Of a DNA stretch of 8,473 nucleotides, positions 1-5,705 are shown in pieces. Numbering within the stretch: the first letter of the stretch is position 1; the number at the start of each line of letters is the position of its first letter. The position numbers and the translations under genes were made by a program. Source of the DNA: JAAZFZ01 sp035647435 (GTDB lineage: Bacteria; Bacillota; Clostridia; Oscillospirales; Acutalibacteraceae); the NCBI GenBank assembly GCA_035647435.1, contig DASRNM010000033.1, positions 1 to 8,473 of the forward strand. Direction: 5' to 3'. The notes below the pieces were generated by a model, which was not told the DNA's origin, ran no database searches, and saw nothing but the letters and a program-made list of their open reading frames with translations.

Positions 1-12
1 GAATAATATCAA

Positions 13-50
13 AAGACCACACCAGAGAATTTAGTCTCCAATGTGGTCTT
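13..50. repeat. Interrupted hairpin upstream of livM
   Basis: A 9-bp perfect inverted repeat (AAGACCACA at 13-21, TGTGGTCTT at 42-50) encloses a second 4-bp stem (GAGA 25-28 with TCTC 35-38) around the loop ATTTAG, with a 3x3 mismatched segment between the stems. No run of T follows on the plus strand, so a classical Rho-independent terminator is not supported. It lies about 78 bp before the livM start and could be an operator, a leader structure or a relic of an upstream gene end. The structure is visible in the sequence; the role is unknown. Confidence 0.45.
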
Positions 51-127
51 AATCTTGCTAACCTTTAAAGCTGTTCACTTAAGTTTTTATCCAATCCCTA
101 TGTGAAAGCTTCTAAGGTGTAGCCGTT

Positions 128-727
128 ATGAAAAAGAAAAATGCAAAGCTTATTAAAAATATAACGGCCATACTGATCGCTGCCGGAATATATGCCCTGA
201 TTGCCTATGGAATGAGTACCAACGTCCTTCCCCGTGCCACCCAAAGTCTGCTTATAAAGGCTTGCTACAATGTTATATTGGCACTTTCTTTGAATTTGGT
301 GGTGGGCTTTTTAGGGGAGCTTTCTTTGGGCCACGCAGGGTTTTATGCTTTGGGCGCCTATGCGGGCTGTATTGTTTCCATTAATGTGAACCTGCCGGTG
401 GAACTGCGGTTTTTACTGGGCGTGTTGGTGGGTGGGGCGGTTGCTGCTCTGGGCGGCTTTTTAATCAGCTCCTCTATCCTGCGGCTTCGGGGTGACTATC
501 TGGCCATTGTTACCCTGGCCTTTGGCGAAACCATTCGTTCCTTCTTTAAAATATTGCCCATCACAGGGGGCACCTCTGGGCTGACCAGTATTCCCTCCCT
601 TGGCAGCAGGCTGCACTCTTTTCATACTTCTCCACTCCTTTGGCGACATACCGTTTTTGCGAAAAAACAGCCTGTAAAAATGAGAATAATGGTTAAACCC
701 ACTTTGGTAGGCAATCCATTCTGTTGA
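128..727 (+). pseudogene. livM: Truncated LivM-type branched-chain amino-acid ABC permease
   Basis: Residues 1 to about 161 (128-610) are the N-terminal half of a LivM-type inner-membrane permease, which with LivH, LivG, LivF and a binding protein imports leucine, isoleucine and valine. Support: a first membrane segment near residues 12-30, the family motif LSLGHAGFYALGAYAG at 66-81, further hydrophobic segments at 93-115, and the LRLRGDYLAIVTLAFGE motif at 118-134. The start is ATG 128 with AAGGTG at 114-119, eight bases upstream. Family members are usually well over 300 residues. After about residue 160 the frame enters the antisense strand of the neighbouring AraC gene and reads a non-homologous tail to the stop at 725-727. 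No livH, livG or livF is in the window, so the product is very probably non-functional. Confidence 0.82.
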
Positions 728-1363
728 GTTTGAGGTTACCACCAGCAAGTACTCCGCTTTTTCAATCTTTAAATGATTCCTGTATTCAATAGGAGTCATT
801 TTATACTGCTCTTTGAAAATGCTGATAATATAGTTTTTGCTAAACGAAAACTCTTTGCATAGCATTTCAAGAGAGCAATCTTTTTGGCCCTGATCGGCTA
901 TATAATGGGCAATTTTGTCGGCCAAAGTATCCTTGGACTGGTTGGTATATAGTGCATATAATAGTTGGTAAAAATGCATTGTTTTCTCGGTCAGCGAACA
1001 CTCACTGTGGCCAACTCTATCAAGCTGGGCAATCATGGGCTTGTATGCCGGATAGTCAAATGTTCCGCGAAAGGGAAGAGCCGCGCTAGAGTCTGACCAC
1101 TGGGAAAGGAAATGCACATACAAATATTGAGGGGATTGGCTGGGCACATCGCCTCTTTGCATGGAATTTTTCCTTTGAATAAAGTACTCACCGGGGTTAA
1201 TTTGGTAAGGAATGCCGTTTTCCGAAAACCGTAAGCACCCTGCAAACACCAGCAGCAAAACATCCTCTTTGCAAAAGCGTGTGATGTGGTGCTCGTTTTC
1301 TTTGAAAAACCTTAGGGAAGAGCCCCTGTATTCCATTGGCTTGTTCAGATCAATTCCAATCAT
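461..1363 (-). CDS. AraC-family transcriptional regulator, C-terminal tail chimeric with livM
   Basis: A sugar-response type AraC/XylS regulator. Residues 1 to about 140 form the variable sensing domain (PGEYFIQRK at 57-65 is typical of the cupin-like arm). Residues about 145-248 are the double helix-turn-helix DNA-binding domain. The first helix pair is around LEMLCKEFSFSKNYIISIFK, and the second carries the family signature IAYQSGFNHYSHFYRLFFRKNGMSPKEWR. All of the expected domain is present, so DNA binding should be intact. The start ATG 1363-1361 is preceded by AAAAGGGTG (complement of 1369-1377). After residue 249 (about position 617) the frame reads antisense livM sequence for roughly 50 extra residues rich in G, Q and K, so the natural stop was lost at the junction. 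It is divergent from the GH127 gene and probably controls it; this is inferred from position. The inducer is unknown. Confidence 0.85.
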   Translation of the reverse strand: MIGIDLNKPMEYRGSSLRFFKENEHHITRFCKEDVLLLVFAGCLRFSENGIPYQINPGEYFIQRKNSMQRGDVPSQSPQYLYVHFLSQWSDSSAALPFRGTFDYPAYKPMIAQLDRVGHSECSLTEKTMHFYQLLYALYTNQSKDTLADKIAHYIADQGQKDCSLEMLCKEFSFSKNYIISIFKEQYKMTPIEYRNHLKIEKAEYLLVVTSNSTEWIAYQSGFNHYSHFYRLFFRKNGMSPKEWRSMKRVQPAAKGGNTGQPRGAPCDGQYFKEGTNGFAKGQGNNGQIVTPKPQDRGAD

Positions 1364-1378
1364 AAAATCACCCTTTTC

Positions 1379-1407
1379 ATCATAGCGGCATTCTGTGATA
1401 TTGTCAA
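1379..1407 (-). promoter_or_regulatory. Sigma-A-type promoter for the AraC gene
   Basis: On the minus strand a perfect -35 TTGACA (complement of 1402-1407) is followed after exactly 17 bp by TATGAT (complement of 1379-1384), five of six matches to TATAAT. The expected transcription start is near 1372, leaving a leader of only about ten bases before ATG 1363 and cutting into the A-rich side of the ribosome site. Either the message has a very short leader, or this excellent match is partly fortuitous. Confidence 0.6.
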
Positions 1408-1428
1408 TGTTTTATGTGCTTTACGCAA

Positions 1429-1457
1429 TTCCTATAGTTGCAAGTCAATGGTATACT
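1429..1457 (+). promoter_or_regulatory. Probable activator-dependent promoter for the GH127 gene
   Basis: A good -10 TATACT (1452-1457) sits 17 bp after a poor -35 candidate TTCCTA (1429-1434, three of six matches). A start near 1464 would give a leader of about 17 bases, just enough for the ribosome site GAGAGGTG (1468-1475). A strong -10 with a weak -35 is what an AraC-type activator usually works on, and the short imperfect repeat GCAA (1425-1428) and TTGC (1438-1441) overlaps the -35 region. The promoter reading is inference from spacing. Confidence 0.4.
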
Positions 1458-1480
1458 TTATAAAAAAGAGAGGTGTGCCT

Positions 1481-3292
1481 ATGAAAAAGTGGAGCTTTTA
1501 TAGTACCAAAGAAATTGCCCCCGCAGGCTGGCTGAAAAGGCAACTAGAGCTGCAAGCAGAGGGCTTAAGCGGAAACCTAGATAAAATTTGGCCCGATATC
1601 AAAGACAGTGGGTGGATAGGGGGAGCGCGCGAGGGGTGGGAAAGAGTGCCCTACTGGCTGGACGGCTTTATTCCTTTGGCCTACCTGCTTGAAAATAAAG
1701 ATATGATGCAAAGGGCAGAAAAGTATATACGGGCAATCATTACCCACCAGCAGCCCGACGGCTGGATTTGTCCATGCAGCCAGGAGGAGAGAAAAACATA
1801 CGACACATGGGCGGTTCTGCTCATGACCAAGGTGCTTACCGTTTATTATGAATGCACCGGGGATGAAAGTGTTTTAACAGTGGTGTATGCCACCCTAAAA
1901 AACTTTTATCAGTTGCTCAAAGACAATGCAATACAGCTTATACGGTGGGGGAAATACCGCTGGTTTGAAGGGTTTGTTGCAATCAATCTTTTGCACCGGA
2001 AATACAGTGAGCCATGGATTGTTGACCTGGCAAAAATCCTGAAAAAGCAGGGCTTTGACTATCATCAGGCAATGCCTCTATGGAAAACACCCTTGAACCA
2101 TTGGAAGTTGGAAACCCATGTTGTAAACATTGCCATGATGCTAAAAAGTCAGGCACTATCAAATGATATTCTAAAGGAAGAGGATACCCAAAGCGCAGAG
2201 CAATGGTACCAGGCACTGTACCAATATAACGGCACGCCTGTGGGGCTGTTTACGGGGGATGAATGCCTTTCTGGGCAAAGCCCCATACAGGGAACCGAGC
2301 TTTGTGCCGTGGTGGAGCAAATGTATTCCTACGAGCATCTATATGCGTATACCGGCCAAGATAAATGGATGGAACGGCTGGAATTGGCCGCATTCAATGC
2401 CTTGCCCGCCACACTGAGCGACGATATGTGGGCGCACCAGTATGTTCAAATGACCAATCAAATGGCCTGTCAGGAGTTTCCCGGGAAGGCCGTTTTTAGA
2501 ACCAACGGAAAAGACGCGCATTTGTTTGGGCTGGAGCCTCACTATGGTTGCTGCACTGCAAACTTCAGCCAGGGGTGGCCCAAGTTTGCCCTCAGCACCT
2601 TTATGCATAGGGACGACACCATAGTGAATGCTATTCCCGTTCCCAGCGTGCTGGAAACAGAGGATATTTACATTTCTTTGGAAACAAACTATCCTTTCCA
2701 AACCAGCTTTCAATACACCATTGCATCAAAAAAGGACTTTCATTTTGAAGTGCGCATTCCCTCTTTTGCCCAAAACCTTACGGTCAATGGGGAAAAGCAA
2801 GCTGCCAAGCATCAGAAATTTACCATTAAAGCAAATACCAAAACGCAAATATCCATAAACTATACTGTAACCCCGGCCCTTGAAAAAAGGCCCCATGACT
2901 TAAATGTAGTGAAATACGGCTCCCTTATCTTTGCTGTTCCCATCGCCTATGAAAAGCAAATGCATGAATATGTAAAGGACGGGGTAACCAGAAAATTCCC
3001 CTACTGCGATTACCAGTATATTCCCAAATCCCATTGGAGCTACGCCTATTGCCAGGGGGAGTTGGCAGTGGAAAACCACCCCATCGGCGAAACGCCCTTT
3101 TCCTCTCAAAACCCGCCCATCACAATAGCTGCAAAAGTAAAGAAAATCCAATGGGGGCTGGAGGATGGCTATGAAACCGTTTGCGCCAAAACGCCCTTAT
3201 CCAGAGAACCCATTGGCCAAATGGAAGAGATACAGCTTTACCCTTACGGATGTGCAAAGCTGCGCATGACCGAGCTGCCATTGCTTGAATGA
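1481..3292 (+). CDS. GH127/DUF1680 family glycoside hydrolase, beta-L-arabinofuranosidase type
   Basis: A 603-residue soluble enzyme with no signal peptide, so it probably acts in the cytoplasm on imported arabinose-containing oligosaccharides. GH127 enzymes release terminal beta-L-arabinofuranose with a cysteine nucleophile bound to zinc. Both signature blocks are present: GTELCAVVE, giving the Glu-x-Cys pair E273 and C275, and EPHYGCCTANFSQGWPK, giving the Cys-Cys pair C357 and C358. Together these are the four metal and nucleophile positions of the family. The GDE before them (E261) may be the acid/base. Residues about 1-385 make the alpha/alpha barrel and the rest the beta-rich C-terminal domain. 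Length fits the family. I chose ATG 1481 because GAGAGGTG lies five bases before it, while an in-frame ATG at 1448 has no ribosome site and would precede the predicted transcript start. DUF1680 holds several specificities, so the exact sugar is uncertain. No transporter or other sugar gene is adjacent. Confidence 0.85.
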   Translation: MKKWSFYSTKEIAPAGWLKRQLELQAEGLSGNLDKIWPDIKDSGWIGGAREGWERVPYWLDGFIPLAYLLENKDMMQRAEKYIRAIITHQQPDGWICPCSQEERKTYDTWAVLLMTKVLTVYYECTGDESVLTVVYATLKNFYQLLKDNAIQLIRWGKYRWFEGFVAINLLHRKYSEPWIVDLAKILKKQGFDYHQAMPLWKTPLNHWKLETHVVNIAMMLKSQALSNDILKEEDTQSAEQWYQALYQYNGTPVGLFTGDECLSGQSPIQGTELCAVVEQMYSYEHLYAYTGQDKWMERLELAAFNALPATLSDDMWAHQYVQMTNQMACQEFPGKAVFRTNGKDAHLFGLEPHYGCCTANFSQGWPKFALSTFMHRDDTIVNAIPVPSVLETEDIYISLETNYPFQTSFQYTIASKKDFHFEVRIPSFAQNLTVNGEKQAAKHQKFTIKANTKTQISINYTVTPALEKRPHDLNVVKYGSLIFAVPIAYEKQMHEYVKDGVTRKFPYCDYQYIPKSHWSYAYCQGELAVENHPIGETPFSSQNPPITIAAKVKKIQWGLEDGYETVCAKTPLSREPIGQMEEIQLYPYGCAKLRMTELPLLE

Positions 3293-3471
3293 ATTAGGGC
3301 CAATTTTGCCTGGTAAAAAGAATAGCGCATAGGGGAGTGGGGCGGATTGCGTGAAAAAGCATCGGCTTTTACAGGGTGTGCTCTTGGGCAAAGTGCCTTT
3401 AGATTTAACTTTTCCATGAGAAAATCGTAAAAATTGCTTTTTAAATAAGGAACCAACCGCAAAAGAAGAAA
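3293..3471. other. Non-coding stretch after the GH127 gene
   Basis: I find no credible gene here: plus-strand frames are broken by stops, and the long open minus frames run back into antisense GH127 sequence. A small stem (AAAAGC 3355-3360, GCTTTT 3365-3370, loop ATCG) is the only terminator-like structure and it is weak. The stretch contains a boundary or remnant of unknown origin. Confidence 0.5.
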
Positions 3472-3666
3472 AGGCTGCATGCAGCATACACAGCAGTGCA
3501 GTACGCACAAGAAGCGGAACGGCTCAAGTTACTTTTAGTTGCAAAAGGTGCTAAAGATATTGATGAATTCATTAAATATCTAGAAAAGCTGATGAAGGAA
3601 AAAAAGAGTAACCGGTCAGACGGAACCGATTACTTTGGGAATTTACTTGTAGTAAAAGACCTGTAA
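3472..3666 (+). pseudogene. 3' fragment of an unrecognised protein gene
   Basis: An open plus-strand frame ends at TAA 3664-3666. Upstream it stays open to a stop at 3442-3444, but there is no start codon with a ribosome site (a GTG at 3496 is possible but unsupported). From about 3502 the translation is a charged amphipathic helix (for example AQEAERLKLLLVAKGAKDI, then DEFIKYLEKLMKEKK), which looks like real protein, and ends DYFGNLLVVKDL. I do not recognise the family. The last codons lie inside the 17-bp inverted repeat at 3630-3679. It is most likely the severed end of a gene whose front was lost when the AraC/GH127 segment was joined. An upstream boundary anywhere between 3445 and about 3505 is possible. 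Confidence 0.4.
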
Positions 3667-3679
3667 ATTCCCAAAGTAA
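3630..3679. repeat. Perfect 17-bp inverted repeat, 16-base loop
   Basis: TTACTTTGGGAATTTAC (3630-3646) is the exact reverse complement of GTAAATTCCCAAAGTAA (3663-3679), separated by 16 bases. It overlaps the last codons and stop of the orphan reading frame. There is no T run on either side, so a simple terminator is doubtful. It may be the end of another mobile element or a recombination site. Confidence 0.7.
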
Positions 3680-3727
3680 ATGCAACCATAGTGGAATTTA
3701 GTCTGGGGATTTCCCTCCGAGGGGCAG

Positions 3728-3766
3728 TGTGAGATTTTTTCTGTAAATTCAAATCTTCTGTGATAA
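3728..3766. repeat. IS256 left terminal inverted repeat
   Basis: Matches the reverse complement of 5154-5193. Three blocks are conserved exactly: TGTGA at the outer edge (3728-3732), CTGTAAATT (3741-3749) and the inner CTTCTGTGATAA (3755-3766). The eight bases after TGTGA differ almost completely, and one base is missing before the inner block. Confidence 0.75.
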
Positions 3767-3782
3767 CAACAATAATTGTTGG

Positions 3783-3814
3783 GGCGGGAACAGCCATGAT
3801 TTGGCTTTCTCGCC
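3783..3814. repeat. Stem-loop inside the IS256 non-coding end
   Basis: GGCGGGAA (3783-3790) pairs with TTCTCGCC (3807-3814) with one G-U pair, then a single bulged C, then AGCCA (3792-3796) pairs with TGGCT (3802-3806) around a five-base loop. It directly follows a second palindrome, CAACAATAATTGTTG (3767-3781). The pairing is seen in the sequence. A function such as end protection, transposition control or a small RNA is speculative. Confidence 0.5.
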
Positions 3815-3854
3815 TTAGTCATAATATAACACGGGTTTTCAGGCATGTCAAGGG

Positions 3855-3875
3855 CGGCTCGATTTTGAGCCGTTT
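3855..3875 (+). terminator. Terminator-like stem in the IS256 end, facing the transposase
   Basis: CGGCTC (3855-3860) and GAGCCG (3867-3872) form a six-bp GC-rich stem around GATTTT, followed by TTTATTT on the plus strand. On the minus strand no U run follows, so it would not end the transposase message. It could block outside transcripts entering the transposase gene antisense from the left. Confidence 0.35.
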
Positions 3876-3908
3876 ATTTACCCTTGTACAGGGCTGAAAA
3901 TTTGTGTT

Positions 3909-5126
3909 TTACAGCCTTCCATCATACATAATAGATAGCTCGCCATACACCTTTCCCCAGTTACGAAGCGGCATAGTCCATTTTTTTGTCAGTTCAAATG
4001 TTGCTAAATACAATGCTTTTAAAAGGGCGGTATCACTGGGGAAGACGCTTCTTTGACTATTGAGCCGTCTTAGACCGCTGTTTAAGCTTTCAATTGCATT
4101 GGTAGTGTAAATCACTTTTCTGACATCATTTGAAAATTTAAACATAGGCGAGATTACATCCCAGTTTTCATCCCATCTTTTCATGGCATTGGGATATTTA
4201 TCTTGCCATTTCTCTGTAACTTGCAGCATTTGCTCATAGCCGGCTTCTTCATTGGAAGCATGGTAAATACTCTTCAAATCATTTGCAAATGCCTTTTTAT
4301 CCTTGTGTGATACATATTTCAAAGTATTACGAACCTGATGTACAATACAGCGTTGATATTCTGTTTGCGGAAAGGCTACCGAAATGGATTCTTTTATGCC
4401 GGTAAGCCCATCTGCACAAAGGATTAGTATATCGTGGACACCCCTATTTTTAAGATCGTTTAATACACTTAGCCAATATTTTGCACTTTCATTTTCCCCA
4501 ACAGTAATGCTCAAAACCTCTTTTTTTCCCTCGTCGTTTATGCCCAAAATGATATATGCAGCAATCTTTTTAACGATGTTTTCAGTTCGGACGGAAAAGT
4601 GTATGGCATCAATAAACAAGATTGGATACACCGCCGATAGTGGTCTTTGCTGCCATTCCTCTATCTGGGGGAGGATTTTGTTTGTGATGCCCGTGACCAT
4701 GCTTTCGCTCACCTCAAAGCCGTAGATATCCTCCACCATAGAAGAAAGTTGGCGTGTGGTCAAGCCTTTTGATGACATTGCAATTATTTTTTGTTCAATT
4801 TCAGAAATATCTTTTTTGCGTTTTTGTACAATTTGCGGCTCAAATTCGCTGTTACGGTCTTGCGGAACATCAATGGGGATTTCTCCGTAAGAGCTTACTA
4901 AACGCTTACTTTTAACGCCATTGCGTGCATTAGGATTATCACTTCGCTCATAACTTTCGTAGCCTAAATGCTCATCAAGCTCGACTTCAAGCATTTCTTG
5001 GATGGTTCCCCCAAGTAGATCCTTTAGTGCATCCTGGATATCAGCTGCCGACTGAATGTTGTATTCTTCTATCAGCCCGGCTATGATATTTTTCTTTCCC
5101 TCGCTCATTTTTCTTCTTCTTGCCAT
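3909..5126 (-). CDS. IS256-family transposase (Mutator-type, DDE)
   Basis: A full-length 405-residue transposase that cuts and moves the surrounding element. Family features: a charged N-terminal region with LLGGTIQEMLEVELDEHLGY (about 37-56), ARNG and the GEIPIDVPQDR strand (about 81-91), then the RNase-H-like core. The catalytic triad is D173 in FIDAIHF, D239 in LCADGLTG and E346 in TTNAIESLNSGLRR. The C-x2-H element (C260, H263) between the second D and the E is intact. No stop or frameshift is seen, so the protein is probably active. The start ATG 5126-5124 has a full AGGAGG (complement of 5136-5141) nine bases upstream. The gene fills most of the element and its stop lies 142 bp from the left inverted repeat. 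Confidence 0.95.
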   Translation of the reverse strand: MARRRKMSEGKKNIIAGLIEEYNIQSAADIQDALKDLLGGTIQEMLEVELDEHLGYESYERSDNPNARNGVKSKRLVSSYGEIPIDVPQDRNSEFEPQIVQKRKKDISEIEQKIIAMSSKGLTTRQLSSMVEDIYGFEVSESMVTGITNKILPQIEEWQQRPLSAVYPILFIDAIHFSVRTENIVKKIAAYIILGINDEGKKEVLSITVGENESAKYWLSVLNDLKNRGVHDILILCADGLTGIKESISVAFPQTEYQRCIVHQVRNTLKYVSHKDKKAFANDLKSIYHASNEEAGYEQMLQVTEKWQDKYPNAMKRWDENWDVISPMFKFSNDVRKVIYTTNAIESLNSGLRRLNSQRSVFPSDTALLKALYLATFELTKKWTMPLRNWGKVYGELSIMYDGRL

Positions 5127-5153
5127 ATAAAACAGCCTCCTATGATTTTTATT

Positions 5154-5193
5154 TTATCACAGAAGGCTTATAATTTACAGACTTTTTTTCACA
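5154..5193. repeat. IS256 right terminal inverted repeat
   Basis: Forty bases reading TTATCACAGAAG at the inner edge, AATTTACAG in the middle (5172-5180) and TCACA at the outer edge (5189-5193). The inner edge lies about 28 bp upstream of the transposase start, so any transposase promoter must overlap this repeat. This is a common arrangement in insertion sequences. Confidence 0.75.
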
Positions 5194-5204
5194 GGCTCGC
5201 AAAA

Positions 5205-5235
5205 TCCGCCGGCATTGCCGACGGATAATTTTTTA
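5205..5235. terminator. Bidirectional terminator between the insertion sequence and rpsT
   Basis: TCCGcCGGC (5205-5213) pairs with GCCGaCGGA (5217-5225) around ATT with a single C-A mismatch. On the plus strand six T residues follow (5229-5234). On the minus strand TTTT follows. A two-way terminator here suggests that a plus-strand gene once converged on rpsT; in B. subtilis that gene is holA. The structure is seen; the lost neighbour is inferred. Confidence 0.6.
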
Positions 5236-5243
5236 CATGAAAT

Positions 5244-5264
5244 AAGGCAGGAAACGCCTGCCTT
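5244..5264 (-). terminator. Terminator of rpsT
   Basis: Read on the minus strand, AAGGCAGG, loop CGTTT, CCTGCCTT forms an eight-bp perfect stem about 21 bases past the rpsT stop, followed by the short U-rich ATTTCAT. The tail is weak, but the second hairpin at 5205-5225 backs it up. Confidence 0.65.
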
Positions 5265-5285
5265 CAAATTCAATTACTTGAACAC

Positions 5286-5543
5286 TTACGCTTCTTTGAT
5301 AAGCTTTGCAAGTGCTGATTTTTTGCGAGCGGCGTTGTTCTTATGGATAAAACCCTTTGTGCAAGCCTGGTCAACCTTCTTCATAGCTGTCTGAACAAGC
5401 TCAACTTTATTATCGTCGTTATTTACGATCGCTGCTCTCGCATTCTTAATTGCTGTTTTAAGATTTGTATTTTGTGACTTGTTTCGTGCGGCATTTGCTT
5501 GGCTCACACGTACACGTTTTTTTGCGGATTTAATATTTGGCAT
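5286..5543 (-). CDS. rpsT: 30S ribosomal protein S20
   Basis: An 85-residue basic protein that binds 16S rRNA early in assembly of the small ribosomal subunit. The N-terminus MPNIKSAKKRVRVSQANAAR and the C-terminal KGFIHKNNAARKKSALAKL are diagnostic, and length is normal for the family. I chose ATG 5543-5541 because AAGGAGGT (complement of 5551-5558) sits seven bases upstream. An earlier in-frame ATG at 5561 overlaps that ribosome site and would add six residues that S20 does not have. It is divergent from gpr and single, with its own promoter and two hairpins behind it. S20 often represses its own translation in other bacteria; nothing in this short leader proves that here. Confidence 0.97.
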   Translation of the reverse strand: MPNIKSAKKRVRVSQANAARNKSQNTNLKTAIKNARAAIVNNDDNKVELVQTAMKKVDQACTKGFIHKNNAARKKSALAKLIKEA

Positions 5544-5578
5544 ATAAGACACCTCCTTCATCTGTTACACAAGTGATA

Positions 5579-5607
5579 ATGATATCACAAAGAAATAGAA
5601 TTTGCAA
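5579..5607 (-). promoter_or_regulatory. Sigma-A-type promoter for rpsT
   Basis: On the minus strand TTGCAA (complement of 5602-5607, five of six) and TATCAT (complement of 5579-5584, five of six) are separated by the ideal 17 bp. The expected start near 5572 gives a leader of about 29 bases containing the ribosome site. Confidence 0.65.
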
Positions 5608-5644
5608 TAAAATTTAAAATTTTTGCCGGATTTTTGAATGGTAA

Positions 5645-5653
5645 GGTTATAAT
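5645..5653 (+). promoter_or_regulatory. Candidate sigma-F -10 element for gpr
   Basis: GGTTATAAT fits every fixed position of the forespore sigma-F -10 pattern GGnnAnAHT. The matching -35 (expected GYATA about 15-16 bp upstream) is poor, GCCGG at 5625-5629. The same bases contain TATAAT (5648-5653), so a sigma-A reading with TTGCCG 19 bp upstream is the alternative. In B. subtilis gpr is forespore-expressed under sigma-F and sigma-G; I see no convincing sigma-G site. Confidence 0.35.
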
Positions 5654-5705
5654 ACTATATATGTAGATAAAATTGCAACAGAAAAATTTAAAAAAGGTGA
5701 AAAAA

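Larger units (their letters stand above)
3728..5193 (-). mobile_element. IS256-family insertion sequence
   Basis: About 1466 bp bounded by imperfect terminal inverted repeats, containing one intact transposase read on the minus strand and about 142 bp of structured non-coding DNA between the transposase stop and the left end. The right-hand edge lies just outside the hairpins that follow rpsT. IS256 elements usually make 8-9 bp target duplications; the bases next to the ends here (aggggcag on the left, ggctcgca on the right) do not match. The exact edges may be off by a few bases, or a flank was later rearranged. Confidence 0.8.

Noticed and set aside
3197..3510. Two overlapping minus-strand frames after the GH127 gene
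   Set aside because: They start in the orphan fragment and end in antisense GH127 sequence, are rich in Cys, Phe and Ser, and have no recognisable domain.
608..3666. The orphan frame as the missing second half of livM
   Set aside because: The phase agrees if 616-3479 is removed, but the fragment is a charged helix without membrane segments, unlike the C-terminal half of LivM.
3643..3846. A 67-codon minus-strand frame left of the transposase
   Set aside because: It runs through the left terminal repeat, the 15-base palindrome and the stem-loops, and shows no domain or good ribosome site, so it is probably a chance frame in structured DNA.
3720..5201. Target-site duplication around the insertion sequence
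   Set aside because: Outer 8-mers aggggcag and ggctcgca do not match, and shifting the ends by a few bases does not produce a repeat.
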